Below are positions 38,278 through 47,548 of a DNA stretch of 64,000 bases, piece after piece. The position numbers were made by a program, and so were the translations under genes. Position 1 is the stretch's first letter; each line of letters begins with the position of its first letter. Source of the stretch: Streptacidiphilus sp. ASG 303 (GTDB lineage: Bacteria > Actinomycetota > Actinomycetes > Streptomycetales > Streptomycetaceae). The stretch covers positions 124,001 to 188,000 of the forward strand of contig NZ_JAJLRA010000002.1 of NCBI RefSeq assembly GCF_020991365.1. The letters are read 5' to 3'. Under the pieces are notes generated by a model. That model worked only from the letters and a program-made list of their open reading frames with translations. It was not told where the DNA came from and did no database searches.

Positions 38278-39174
38278 ATGGGGGGCGAGCCCCAGCCCCG
38301 AGCCGATCGGACGGTGCGCACGATGTCCGGAACGCCGCCCCCCGACGAGTCCGCGGCGCGCGGGGCCGAGGCCCCGCGGTGCGGCGGCGGGCCGGTCCGC
38401 TGCCCGGCGTGCCGGCGCGAGCACCTGTACCGGCCGCCGGCGCTTCCCTGCCCGTGCGGCGCCTCGCTGAGGATGCCGCTGCTGCGAGGCGGGGCGCCGG
38501 TCCAGGTGCGCTTCCGGTCGTGGGAGGACTCCTGGCTGTCCCTGCGGTGCCCCCGGTGCGGGCGGTCCGAGCAGTGGCCGCAGCCGGAGTTCACCTGCCA
38601 CTGCGGCGCCACCGTGCGGCTGCCGGTGGACCGCACGCTCCGGGAGGAGGCCGTGCACCCCGGCGTGCAGCCGCACGCCGCGCCCCCGATCGCCCCGACG
38701 GCACCCGCCGCCCCGGCCGGACCGCGGGGAGGCCCGCCGGAGGCGGCGGGCGCCGCCCGCCCGGGCACGGCGCCCCCGCGCCCGGGCGTGCCCTTCCGGC
38801 CGCACCCGGTGCGGACCCGGCAGGACGCGGTGACGGCGGCGGCGCGCTTCCTGGAGTGGCTCGGGTTCGGCGGTCTGGAGGCGTCCGCCGCACCGGAGGG
38901 GGACGGCGTCCGCCTGCTGGGCCCCGGGCTGGTGGCGCAGGTGGAGGCGTGGAGCGGGCCGGCGGACCTGCGGGCGGTGGAGTGCCTGTGGCTGGCGACC
39001 CTCCATGCGGAGGAGTCGGCGACGGTCCTGTTCACCCTCCCGGGTTGTCCGCGTGAGGCCGTGGTGCGGGCCGAACAGCTGCTGGTGGCCCTCTTCCTCC
39101 TCGGCCCGTCCGGGGTGCCGGAGCCCCTCAACGGCGCGGCGCGGACGCTGGTGCGCACCGGATCCACCTCCTGA
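38278..39174 (+). CDS. zinc-ribbon protein with degenerate Mrr-like C-terminal domain
   Basis: 298 residues from ATG 38278; an internal ATG at 38323 is an alternative. Residues ~40-115 hold four CxC/CxxC knuckles (RCPACRREH, PCPCGAS, RCPRCGRSEQW, TCHCGATV), which probably form two zinc ribbons. After a Pro/Ala linker, residues ~185-290 (AARFLEWLGFGGLEAS, DGVRLLGPGLVAQVEAW, ESATVLFTLPGCPREAVVRAEQLLVALF) follow the strand order of Mrr-type restriction domains. QVEA replaces the catalytic ExK. I infer a nucleic-acid-related binding role without cleavage. Confidence 0.62.
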   Translation: MGGEPQPRADRTVRTMSGTPPPDESAARGAEAPRCGGGPVRCPACRREHLYRPPALPCPCGASLRMPLLRGGAPVQVRFRSWEDSWLSLRCPRCGRSEQWPQPEFTCHCGATVRLPVDRTLREEAVHPGVQPHAAPPIAPTAPAAPAGPRGGPPEAAGAARPGTAPPRPGVPFRPHPVRTRQDAVTAAARFLEWLGFGGLEASAAPEGDGVRLLGPGLVAQVEAWSGPADLRAVECLWLATLHAEESATVLFTLPGCPREAVVRAEQLLVALFLLGPSGVPEPLNGAARTLVRTGSTS

Positions 39175-39286
39175 GCGGGGGGCACGCACCTGCCGGCCGG
39201 TCCGATCCGGTGTCAGGAAACAGGCGGTGCACGTGATCTGGCGCACAAGCGCGTCCGCATGCTGAAATTCCGCAACGGCGGTCCCG

Positions 39287-40321
39287 GTGCCGGACACCGC
39301 GCACGAGGAGGTGGCGTTGCCGGAGCACGAAGCAGCACCGGTCGGCCCGTGGCGCTCGCGCGCACCGGCACCCGCCGCCGCGGACGACGCGGTGTGGCGG
39401 CTGCGGTCGCGCGCCTGCTGGGCGGAGGCGGCCGAACTGCTGGCGCCGCTGGCCGGCCGGGACCCCTGGGCGGCGCTGCGGCGGGCCGAGCTCCTGATCG
39501 AGCAGTGCCTCTACACGGCCGACGGCTGGGAGGAGGCGGAGGCGGCCCTGCGGCAGGCCGAGGCCGCCGCCCGCAGTCCCGAGCAGCGGGCGGCGGCGGC
39601 GTGCGAACGGGGCTTCCTGGCCTACGTGGCGACCCTGCTGGGGGTGCGGGACCGGGCCGACGAGGCGAAGGCCGCCCTCGGGCGCACCTCGGCGATGCTC
39701 TCCCCGGACGCGCCGGGCCGGCCGCTGCTGGACTTCCGGCGCGGGCTGGTCGCCGAGAACCTGCAGCACGACCCGGCGGCGGCCCGCACCGCCTACCTGC
39801 GGGCCCAGGCGGGCGCGGAGGAGCGGGGCGACGACCTGCTCCGCTCCCACACCTGCCGCCACCTGGCCGGACTGGCGCTGGCCGAGGGGGACCGGGCGGC
39901 GGCCCGGGAGGGTTTCACCGCCTCCCTGCGGCTGCGGGAGCAGCTGGGCTTCACCGTGGGGATGGCGCCGGCGCTGGCGTCGCTGGCCGACGCGTCCGAG
40001 CCGGTCGAGGCGGCGCGGCTGCGGGCGGAGGCCGCGCGGCTGGTGGGGGCGCTGGGCGGGGTGCCGGTGTGGCTGGCGGGCCGGCTGGCGGAACCGGCGC
40101 CACCGGCGGGCCGGCCGTCCCCCGCGGGGCGCCCGACGCTCGCGGGACGGCTCCCCGGGCCGGGGCTGCCGGGCGCGGGCCGGAGCGGCACGGGACAGAT
40201 CCCCACGGGACAGAGCGGCACGGGGCGGAGCGGCACGGGGCGGAGCGGCATCCGGCGGACCGGCGCAGGGCGCGACGGCGGCGGGCGGGGCGCGGGGGCA
40301 ACCGGCGGCGAGGTCGGCTAA
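39287..40321 (+). CDS. helical-repeat (TPR-like) protein with repetitive tail
   Basis: 344 residues from a GTG at 39287. A TTG at 39317 has a much better ribosome binding site (GGAGG five bases before it) and may be the true start. Residues ~40-250 are Ala/Leu/Arg-rich paired helices with TPR-like spacing (WEEAEAALRQAEAAARSPEQRAAAACERGFLAY; ARTAYLRAQAGAEERGDDLLRSHTCRHLAGLALAEGD). The last ~70 residues are Gly/Ser/Arg/Thr repeats (SGTGRSGTGRSG) encoded by 15-base units. No enzyme motif. Its stop codon overlaps an iron box that belongs to the next gene. Confidence 0.65.
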   Translation: MPDTAHEEVALPEHEAAPVGPWRSRAPAPAAADDAVWRLRSRACWAEAAELLAPLAGRDPWAALRRAELLIEQCLYTADGWEEAEAALRQAEAAARSPEQRAAAACERGFLAYVATLLGVRDRADEAKAALGRTSAMLSPDAPGRPLLDFRRGLVAENLQHDPAAARTAYLRAQAGAEERGDDLLRSHTCRHLAGLALAEGDRAAAREGFTASLRLREQLGFTVGMAPALASLADASEPVEAARLRAEAARLVGALGGVPVWLAGRLAEPAPPAGRPSPAGRPTLAGRLPGPGLPGAGRSGTGQIPTGQSGTGRSGTGRSGIRRTGAGRDGGGRGAGATGGEVG

Positions 40322-40335
40322 GGTAAGCCTTACCT
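40321..40335. promoter_or_regulatory. iron box (DmdR1/IdeR-type)
   Basis: AGGTAAG-C-CTTACCT is a perfect inverted repeat. It matches the AGGTnAGnCTnACCT core of the 19-base actinobacterial iron-repressor site (13 of 19 positions overall). It overlaps the stop of the preceding gene and lies 40-54 bases before fhuF. Confidence 0.75.
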
Positions 40336-40374
40336 GCTCAGCCGTTGCCCCTCCGACCGACAGGTCCCCCGCGC

Positions 40375-41259
40375 ATGCACGCCGCCGGCAGCACCCTCCC
40401 CGCTCCGTCCGCCGCACCGCCCGCCTCCGCCGGCCTCTCCCCCGCCCGGCGCGGCCCGGACCTGCAGCCCTGCGCCGGCGCCTACGCCCGCCTGGCCCGG
40501 GTCTTCCCCGGCCTGCGCGCGGAGGTCGCCGCGCCGCGCTCGGGCGGCGGCTGGACCACCGGGGCCGACCTGGCGGGCGACCCGGACGTGCTGCGCCGCA
40601 CGGTCGAGGCCGAGGCGCGGTGCGGACCGGAGCGGTACGGCGGGCCGCTGCGCCCCGACGTCGCGGCGGGCTTCGCCCTGCACCGCTACGCCTGGCCCGC
40701 CTGCCTGCTCCTCAGCCTCCCCTGGTTCCTGGAGCGCAGGGTCCCCCGGCTGTCCCCCGCCGCGGTGTCGGTCCACCGGGCGGCGGGCCGGGCGACGGCG
40801 GCCGTGGACTCCTTCGCCTGCCTGCCCGGCGACCCGGCGGCCGGCCTGCCCGGCGCCCGGACGGTCGCCGGGGCGGCGGAGCTGCGGGCCGAGCTGCTGG
40901 CGGCGGTCGCGGCGCACCTGGAACCGGTGCTGGCCGCCTTCCGCCCGCTGCTGCGGCGCGGACCGCGCACCCTGTGGGCGACGGCCACCGACGAGCTCGT
41001 CGAGGGGCTCTGGTACGCGGGGAGCCTGCTCGGGGAGGAGGAGCGGGCGGCGGCCGAGCTGTCCGCGCTGCTCCCGGGCGGCACCGCGCCGTTCGCCGGG
41101 GGCGCGGACTTCCGGCTGCTGGACCAGGGGCCCGGACGGGCCCCGATGCGGACCAGGACGCGGGTGAGCTGCTGCCTCCACTACACGGTCCGCCCGGAGG
41201 CGGCCTGCTTCGGCTGCCCGCGCGGCCGCGGAGGCGGGGAAACGGGCTGCGGGTCCTAA
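40375..41259 (+). CDS. siderophore-iron (ferric) reductase, FhuF type
   Basis: 294 residues from the ATG at 40375. The C-terminal VSCCLHYTVRPEAACFGCPR is the C-C-x10-C-x2-C cluster that binds an unusual 2Fe-2S centre in FhuF proteins. Upstream, VSVHRAAGRATAAVDSF and WATATDELVEGLWYAGSLLG are consistent with the family. It reduces ferric hydroxamate siderophores in the cytoplasm to free Fe(II). The iron box at 40321-40335 implies repression under iron-replete conditions. The start is not fixed by a strong ribosome binding site. Confidence 0.88.
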   Translation: MHAAGSTLPAPSAAPPASAGLSPARRGPDLQPCAGAYARLARVFPGLRAEVAAPRSGGGWTTGADLAGDPDVLRRTVEAEARCGPERYGGPLRPDVAAGFALHRYAWPACLLLSLPWFLERRVPRLSPAAVSVHRAAGRATAAVDSFACLPGDPAAGLPGARTVAGAAELRAELLAAVAAHLEPVLAAFRPLLRRGPRTLWATATDELVEGLWYAGSLLGEEERAAAELSALLPGGTAPFAGGADFRLLDQGPGRAPMRTRTRVSCCLHYTVRPEAACFGCPRGRGGGETGCGS

Positions 41260-41330
41260 ATCACTCGCATTGGTGTATTGAACGCCGAATCAGCCGTACG
41301 GCCCCGTACCGTCCGCCAGGATGGTCCGCC

Positions 41331-42437
41331 ATGAGACTCTCCGACATCCCTCCGGGCTGGGCCGCGGGCGGCGTGGCGGCCCTGGTGGCCGCCGGCGTGC
41401 TGCTCGCCCTCCTGCGCGGCCGCGGCGAACACCGCCGGTCCGACACCGACTCCTGGGAGCGCAGCGAGGAGCGCCGGCGGCGCAAGGAGATGGTGTACGG
41501 GATCGCTTCGTACGCCCTGCTGTTCTGCTGTGCGGCGGTGGCCGCGGCGCTCTCCTTCCACGGGCTGGTCGGCTTCGGCGTGCAGAACCTCAACCTGTCC
41601 GGCGGCTGGGAGTACCTGGTGCCGTTCGGGCTGGACGGCGCCGCGATGTTCTGCTCGGTGCTGGCGGTCCGCGAGGCCAGCCACGGCGACGCGGCGTTCG
41701 GCTCCCGGCTGCTGGTGTGGCTCTTCGCCTTCGCCTCGGCCTGGTTCAACTGGGTCCACGCCCCGCGCGGCGGCGGCCACGACGGCGCCCCCCAGTTCTT
41801 CTCCGGCATGTCCGTCTCGGCCGCGATCCTCTTCGACCGCGCCCTGAAGCAGACCCGCAAGGCCGCCCTGCGCGAGCAGGGCCTGGTGCCGCGCCCGCTC
41901 CCCCAGATCCGGACGGTCCGCTGGCTGCGGGCCCCCCGCGAGACCTACGCCGCCTGGTCGCTGATGCTCCTGGAGGGCGTGCGGAGCCTGGACGAGGCCG
42001 TCGAGGAGGTCCGCGACGAGCGGCGGGAGCGGGCGGCCGCCCGGGAGCGGCAGCGGCTCGCCGAACGGCGCGAGCGTGCCGAGATCCGGGCGCTCAGCCG
42101 GGCGCACGGCGGCTGGGTGCGGCCGCGCGGCCCGCGCGGCGCCGTGCCGGTGCTGCAGGCGGCGGGCGAGCAGGGCGGGTACGACCAGCGCGGCGCGGAG
42201 CCTGCCATAGCCGCCTCCGGGAGCGCGGGAGCGGCGGTGGCCGGCGACGGCACGGGCGCCGGACGGGGCACGGAGGCGGGGGCAGGGGCGGGGACGGGCT
42301 CCGGGCGGCCCGGGGCGGCGGCGGGCCCGGGCGGCGACCGGGTGTACGACCTCAGCGCGGAGGACGACACGCTGACCCTGCCGCGGCTCGACTCGCTGGA
42401 GGAGAAGCTCCGCAGCCTGGAGCAGCAGCTCGGCTGA
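41331..42437 (+). CDS. DUF2637 membrane protein
   Basis: 368 residues. One N-terminal helix (AAGGVAALVAAGVLLALL), then a Ser/Glu/Arg-rich stretch and the four-helix DUF2637 block (MVYGIASYALLFCCAAVAAALSFHGLVGFGV; YLVPFGLDGAAMFCSVLAVRE; LLVWLFAFASAWFNWVHAP; FFSGMSVSAAILFDRAL). A charged coiled region RDERRERAAARERQRLAERRERAEIR and a Gly/Ala tail follow, ending in an acidic helix, DSLEEKLRSLEQQLG. Related proteins occur on Streptomyces plasmids (spread genes) and chromosomes; function unknown. ATG with CAGGATGG upstream. Confidence 0.85.
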   Translation: MRLSDIPPGWAAGGVAALVAAGVLLALLRGRGEHRRSDTDSWERSEERRRRKEMVYGIASYALLFCCAAVAAALSFHGLVGFGVQNLNLSGGWEYLVPFGLDGAAMFCSVLAVREASHGDAAFGSRLLVWLFAFASAWFNWVHAPRGGGHDGAPQFFSGMSVSAAILFDRALKQTRKAALREQGLVPRPLPQIRTVRWLRAPRETYAAWSLMLLEGVRSLDEAVEEVRDERRERAAARERQRLAERRERAEIRALSRAHGGWVRPRGPRGAVPVLQAAGEQGGYDQRGAEPAIAASGSAGAAVAGDGTGAGRGTEAGAGAGTGSGRPGAAAGPGGDRVYDLSAEDDTLTLPRLDSLEEKLRSLEQQLG

Positions 42438-42579
42438 GCGGCCCCTGCAGTCCGGCGTGCCGGGCCTGCGCCGGTCCCCGCGCCGCAGGCCCGGCGGCGG
42501 GGCGGGCGCCGGGCGGCCCGGGACGCGGGCCCGAGGAGTGCCGTCGGCCCGGGTGACGGGCGTGCCCCGTGCCCGTGGC

Positions 42580-44781
42580 TCAGTCGGCCGTGGTGCCGAG
42601 CTCGAACCACATCCGCTTGCCGCTGCCGCGCGGCTCGACCCCCCAGGAGTCGGCCAGCGCCTCCACGAGCATCAGCCCCCGGCCCGACGACGCCTGTTCG
42701 CCGGGGGTGCGGCGGGTGGGCCACCGGTCGGAGTCGTCCTCGACCTCCAGCCGGAAGCGGACCGGGCCGTCCCCGTCCCGGTACAGCCGTGCGGTGACCA
42801 TGGCGTCCCGGTCGGTGTGCACCAGCGCGTTGGTGACCAGCTCGGAGGCGAGCAGCTCCGCGGTGTCGGCGAGGTCCCCGACCCCCCAGCGGGTCACCGC
42901 GGCGCGGATCTCACCCCGCAGCTCGGCGATCCGCGCAAGGTCCGCCTGGCCGATGCGGCGGCGCAGCCGCTGCTGCGGCAGACCGCCCTCCGGCCCGTCC
43001 CAGCGCATCAGCAGCAGCGCGATGTCGTCCTCGCGCTCCGCCGAGTCGACGGCGTCGGCGGCGATCCGGTCGGCGAGCGCCTCCAGCGGGTCGGTGCCGT
43101 CGGCGACGGCCGGCAGCGGTCCGCCGAGCACGCGGCGCAGCCGCTCCATGCCCTCGTCCAGGTCGACGGTGCGGGCCTCGACCAGGCCGTCGGTGGTGAG
43201 CACCACGACCTCGCCGGGGTCCAGGGTGAAGCGGGTGACCTGGTACTCCTCCTCCGGCGAGATGCCCAGCGGCAGCCCGCCGGCCACCGGCTGCACCGCG
43301 GTCGAGCCGTCGGTGCGGCGCACCACCGGGTCCAGGTGGCCGGCACGCACCGCGTAGACGACGCCGTGCTCGACGTTGACCTCGGCGTAGGTGCAGGTCG
43401 CGAAGTGGCCGGTGTCCAGGTCGGCGAGGAAGCGGGAGGCGCGGGCCATCACCGCCGCGGGCGGGTGCCCCTCGGCCGCGTAGGCCCGCAGGGCGATGCG
43501 CAGCTGGCCCATGACGCCGGCGGCGTGGACGTCGTGGCCCTGCACGTCCCCTATCACCAGCCCCACGTGGCCGCCGGGCAGCGGCACCACGTCGTACCAG
43601 TCGCCGCCGATCTGCAGGCCGGTGCCGGCCGGCAGGTAGCGGACGGCGGTGGTGGTGCCGGGCACGGGCGGCACCCGGCGGGGCAGCATCACCCGCTGCA
43701 GGCCGGAGGCGAGCTCGTGCTCGGCGTCGTGCAGGCGGGCACGCGCCAGGGACTGGCCGACGAGGCCGCCCAGGGTGGACAGCAGGGTGCGGTCGTCGCC
43801 GCCGAGGTCCCGGTCGTCGTCGAAACTGACCAGGCAGACCCCGATCGGCCGGCTGCCCGCGATGAGCGGCAGGAACGCCCAGGAGCGGCGGCCCAGCACG
43901 CTGACGCGGGGCCAGGCCTCGGGGTAGCGCCGCCGGTACTCCTCGGGGCTGGCCAGGAAGACCGGGGTGCGGGTGCGGACGGCGTCCGAGGCCGGGTGCC
44001 GGGGGTCCAGCGGGGTGCGGTCGTAGGGCTGGAGGGACTCCGGGCGGTAGCCGGTGGCACCGAGGATCTGCAGGCGGCCGTTCTCCAGGGAGGCGAGGAC
44101 GAGGCCGTCCGGCGGCCGTCCGGGCAGCGGGAGCTCGGTGAAGACGCGGGCGACGTCGCGGACGGTGACCGCCTCGGAGAGGGCGCGGGCCGCCTCCTTG
44201 ATGAAGCGGGTGCGCTCCTCGCGCACCACCGCCATCCGGTCGGCCCTGGTCCGCTTGTGGAGTTCGGCGGTGGCGTCCCAGACGAAGCCGACCATGCGGG
44301 AGGCGCGGCCCTGGGCGTCGGCGAGCACCCGGCCGCGGAAGCGCACCGCGTGCATCTCGCCGCCGGGGAAGACGGTGCGGTAGTAGGCGCCGCACTGGCC
44401 GAGCTCGGCGACGGCGCGCTCGACGCGGCGCCGCACCACGGGGGCGTCCTCGGGGTGGAGCAGGGCGAGGAACGCCTCGGAGCTGCGGTCGAAGCGGTCC
44501 GGGTCCAGTCCGAGGATGCGGCAGGCGCGGAGGTCGCCCTCCAGGACGTCGCTGCGGATGTCCCAGTCGAAGGAGCCGATGCCGTTGGCGGCCATCGCCG
44601 GCTCCAGCCACTCCGGCGCGGAGTCTGCGGCCGGTGTGGGGACGCCGCGCGCCGCGGCGGCGAGGTGGGCGCCGCGCAGGGCCCGCTCGCGCTCCCCCCG
44701 TTCGCGCTCGCGCACGCTCTGCTCCGGCGGACGGAACGGCGGGCGGCGGGTGGGCCCCTGAGGCTTGGGCTCGGTCGCCAT
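42580..44781 (-). CDS. PAS-GAF-SpoIIE phosphatase with C-terminal anti-sigma kinase domain
   Basis: 733 residues from ATG 44781. PAS (GSFDWDIRSDVLEGDLRACRILGLD, residues ~65-180), GAF (~190-340), and a PP2C/SpoIIE domain from GGDWYDVVPLPGGHVGLVIGDVQGHD (~385) with TTDGLVEART and SAEREDDIALLLM. All metal-binding Asp are present. The C-terminal HATPase_c domain has the N-box ELVTNALVHTD and G-box SSGRGLMLVEALADSWGV. Such proteins dephosphorylate anti-anti-sigma factors and may phosphorylate them or bind sigma factors. A paralogue is encoded just upstream. Confidence 0.93.
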   Translation of the reverse strand: MATEPKPQGPTRRPPFRPPEQSVRERERGERERALRGAHLAAAARGVPTPAADSAPEWLEPAMAANGIGSFDWDIRSDVLEGDLRACRILGLDPDRFDRSSEAFLALLHPEDAPVVRRRVERAVAELGQCGAYYRTVFPGGEMHAVRFRGRVLADAQGRASRMVGFVWDATAELHKRTRADRMAVVREERTRFIKEAARALSEAVTVRDVARVFTELPLPGRPPDGLVLASLENGRLQILGATGYRPESLQPYDRTPLDPRHPASDAVRTRTPVFLASPEEYRRRYPEAWPRVSVLGRRSWAFLPLIAGSRPIGVCLVSFDDDRDLGGDDRTLLSTLGGLVGQSLARARLHDAEHELASGLQRVMLPRRVPPVPGTTTAVRYLPAGTGLQIGGDWYDVVPLPGGHVGLVIGDVQGHDVHAAGVMGQLRIALRAYAAEGHPPAAVMARASRFLADLDTGHFATCTYAEVNVEHGVVYAVRAGHLDPVVRRTDGSTAVQPVAGGLPLGISPEEEYQVTRFTLDPGEVVVLTTDGLVEARTVDLDEGMERLRRVLGGPLPAVADGTDPLEALADRIAADAVDSAEREDDIALLLMRWDGPEGGLPQQRLRRRIGQADLARIAELRGEIRAAVTRWGVGDLADTAELLASELVTNALVHTDRDAMVTARLYRDGDGPVRFRLEVEDDSDRWPTRRTPGEQASSGRGLMLVEALADSWGVEPRGSGKRMWFELGTTAD

Positions 44782-45051
44782 GCTTCTCCTGCCGCTCCCG
44801 GTCACCGCGGCCCGGGCGGGACCGCACACATTCTCCTCATCCTCCCGGATGTTCGCCCGCGCGGCAATGCCGGTCGTCTGCGAACCGGCGACGGGCGCGG
44901 CGGGCGTGCTCCGGAGCACCACCCGAGGCTAACCCAGGGCGGGGGGCGGCCGTCGGGCCCCGGGCCCGGGGGCGGTCCCGGGCGCCGGACCCGGGCCGGA
45001 CCCGGTGCCCGGCTCGGACCGGGCAGGGCGGGGCCGGGCTCAGGGCAGGGC

Positions 45052-47073
45052 TCAGGGCCGGACGAGTTCGAACCAGGTGGCCTTGCCGTCCCCGCGCGGC
45101 TGGACGCCCCAGTCGTCGGCGAGGGCCTGGACGAGCAGGAGGCCGCGTCCGGAGGCGGCGTGCTCGCCCGGGGTCCGGGCCCGAGGGCGCTGCGAGGCGC
45201 CGTCGCGGACCTCGACCCGCAGGCGGGTGCCGTGCGGCGGGGTGCGGCCGGGAGTGCCGCCGGCCGGGGTGACCAGGGTGGCGGCGAGCACCGCGCCGTG
45301 GTCGGTGTGGACGAGGGCGTTGGTGACCAGTTCGGAGACGAGCAGCTCCGCGGTGTCGGCCAGGTCGCCGACACCCCAGCGGTGGAGCGCGGCCCGCAGC
45401 TGTCGGCGGACCCTGCCGACGGCGACCAGGTCGGCGGGGTCGACGGCGCGGCGCAGGCGGCGGCGGAGCACGTGGCCGGGAGGGGCGTCCCAGCGGGCGA
45501 GGAGGAGGCCCGGGCCGTCGGGGCCGCCGTGCCGGCTGCGGAGGAGGGCGGCGGCGCCGTCGGCGAGGGCGTCGAGGTCGTCGGCGGGGGCTGCGGCCAG
45601 GTGCGCGCACAGGGCGCGGGCGTCGCCGCCGGGTCCGCCCTCCTCCTGCTGCCCGTCCCCCTCCGGGTGCGGGTCCGGATCCCGTCGGCGGTCCGGGTGG
45701 GAGGGGTGGGGCGGGTAGGACGGGCGGCGTGGGCGGGACTCCGTGGCGGCGTCGGTGCGGAGCAGCAGGACGGCACCGGGCTCCAGGTCGAGACGGGTGA
45801 CGGGGTGTCCGTCCTCGGGGTCGACGCCGAGCGGGGGGCCGCCCTCGACGTCGGGCCGGTCGCAGTCGCCGTGCGGGCCCCGGACGAGCGGTCCGCGGTG
45901 GCCGGCCCGGACGACCTCGGCGGTTCCGGCAAGGGTGTCCAGGTCGACGTAGGTGCAGCCGGCGGAGATGCCGCTGCCGAGGCCGGCGAGGAAGCGGGAG
46001 GCGCGGGAGACGACGGCGGCGGGGTCGTGCCCCTCGGCGGCGTAGGCGCGCAGGGCGGCGCGGAGCTGGCCCGTCACGGCGGCCGCGTGCGCGCCGCGGC
46101 CCCGGACGCGGCCGACGACGAGGCCGAGGTGGGCGCCCGGCAGCGGGATGGCGTCGCACCAGTCGCCGCCGGTCCCCGGGCGGCCGGAGGCGGTGGCAGG
46201 GCGCGCGGCGACGGTGACGCCGGGGACGGGGACGGACGGCACGGAGCGGGGCGCAACGGCGTGCCGCAGCCACACGGCGAGGTCCTCCTCGGCGGTGACG
46301 TCGCGCACGGTGCCGACGATGCGGGCGGCCCCGCCGCCGGGGCCGGACAGTGCACGGCCGTGGGCGGCGAGCCTGCGGTCCGGCCCGTCGGGGCGGGGGA
46401 CGCGGAACCGTGCACGGCAGGGGCCGCAGGCGGCCGCGGCCGCTCGTACGGCGGCGTCGAGCAGGTGCAGGTCGCCGGGGTCGAGGCGGCGGCGCAGCAG
46501 GTCCGCCCGGCCTTCGAGGACGCCGGCGGGGAGGCCGAGGAGGAGGCGGGTCGGCTCGTCCCAGACGAGGCGGCCGCTGCGGAGGTCCCAGTCGAAGGTG
46601 CCGGTGCCGGGGTCCCCGTCGAAGGTGCCGGAGTCGGTGCCGGCGCCGGAGCCGGTGCCGGGGACAGGGCCGGGGGCGGGGCGTGCGGGCTCCCGCCGCG
46701 CCGACGGGGGCGGGGGCGCTTCGGCGGGGCGGTCCGGCGTCACCGGGCGGTCCGGCATGGAGGGGCCGCCCGGCGCGGCGGAGTCGCTCTGCGCGGGTGG
46801 GTCGCCCGGTACGGAGGGGCGGGGGCCGGGCCGGGAGCCGGCCTCGGCGCCGGATGCGGACCGGGGACAGGAGCCGGTGCCGGGCGGCCGGGGCTCGGGG
46901 ACCGGGAGGCCCGGGGGGCCGAGGGCCGGCCGCTCCGGGGCCGACGGGTCCGTGGGGGGCGGGGGCACGGGGGTCGGGGGCACGGGGGTCGGGGGCACGG
47001 GGTCGCCGCCAGCGAGGGCGTCGCCCGCGGGGGCGCTGCGCTGCCGCGGGAGACGCGGGTGACCGTCTATCAC
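45052..47073 (-). CDS. SpoIIE-like protein lacking catalytic aspartates, with HATPase domain
   Basis: 673 residues from a GTG at 47073 with GGCGGAGC upstream. A long Pro-rich N-terminal region (~150 residues) precedes a PAS-like segment FDWDLRSGRLVWDEPTRLLLGLP and a SpoIIE-type domain. Compared with the downstream paralogue, VIGDVQGHD reads VVGRVRGRG, TTDGL reads RTDAA, and the EDD before the last strand is missing. Two of the metal-binding Asp positions are thus lost, although GGDW is kept. The C-terminal ATPase (ELVTNALVHTD, SGRGLLLVQALADDWGV) looks intact. Probably a phosphate-independent sensor or kinase. Confidence 0.82.
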   Translation of the reverse strand: MIDGHPRLPRQRSAPAGDALAGGDPVPPTPVPPTPVPPPPTDPSAPERPALGPPGLPVPEPRPPGTGSCPRSASGAEAGSRPGPRPSVPGDPPAQSDSAAPGGPSMPDRPVTPDRPAEAPPPPSARREPARPAPGPVPGTGSGAGTDSGTFDGDPGTGTFDWDLRSGRLVWDEPTRLLLGLPAGVLEGRADLLRRRLDPGDLHLLDAAVRAAAAACGPCRARFRVPRPDGPDRRLAAHGRALSGPGGGAARIVGTVRDVTAEEDLAVWLRHAVAPRSVPSVPVPGVTVAARPATASGRPGTGGDWCDAIPLPGAHLGLVVGRVRGRGAHAAAVTGQLRAALRAYAAEGHDPAAVVSRASRFLAGLGSGISAGCTYVDLDTLAGTAEVVRAGHRGPLVRGPHGDCDRPDVEGGPPLGVDPEDGHPVTRLDLEPGAVLLLRTDAATESRPRRPSYPPHPSHPDRRRDPDPHPEGDGQQEEGGPGGDARALCAHLAAAPADDLDALADGAAALLRSRHGGPDGPGLLLARWDAPPGHVLRRRLRRAVDPADLVAVGRVRRQLRAALHRWGVGDLADTAELLVSELVTNALVHTDHGAVLAATLVTPAGGTPGRTPPHGTRLRVEVRDGASQRPRARTPGEHAASGRGLLLVQALADDWGVQPRGDGKATWFELVRP

Positions 47074-47548
47074 TTCTGCTCCGCCCTTCGCAGACGATCC
47101 GGCCCTCACCTCCCCCCGTCCCGTCGCGGCGGGTTTCCGGAGGCGTGGATTCCGGACACGGGGGCCGCCCACCGCGTCCGCATGCGTCATGCCCGCGCAA
47201 AGCAGCGCGCACTCCGACCCGCCTCCCCGCCCCCGCCTCCCCGCCCCCGTCTCCCTGCGCCCTTCCGCCGCCCCCTCCCGCACGCAGAGTCCTCGGGACA
47301 CCTCCGCACGGGTGCCCGGCGGCGGCAGCGCGGCGCCGGGCCGGGCGGTGCGCCGCACCCCTGCGCCACCCCTCGCGGCAGTCCCCCGTGACAGGCCCCC
47401 ACGCCAGGACCCCACGGCAGGCCCACGCGGCAGGACCCCGCCCCGGGCACGGCGGCGGCCCCGGACGGCCGCGGCCCAGGCATGGCCGGGCACGGGGGCG
47501 GGCACACCGTGGGGGTGCGGCGGCCCCGCCGCGCGGACCGACGGGCGG
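47074..47548. other. 475-base divergent gap
   Basis: No supported gene. It must hold the promoters of the second SpoIIE-like gene (minus strand) and of the alpha-mannosidase. It contains a pyrimidine-rich CCTCCCCGCCCCCG repeat (47219-47255) and a short palindromic patch at 47168-47200 (GCATGCGTCATGC, GCGCAAAGCAGCGCGC). Confidence 0.5.

Noticed and set aside
42457-47391. A plus-strand open frame of over 1600 codons opposite the two SpoIIE-type genes
   Set aside because: Low-complexity Gly/Val/Asp product opposite genes with clear domains on the minus strand.
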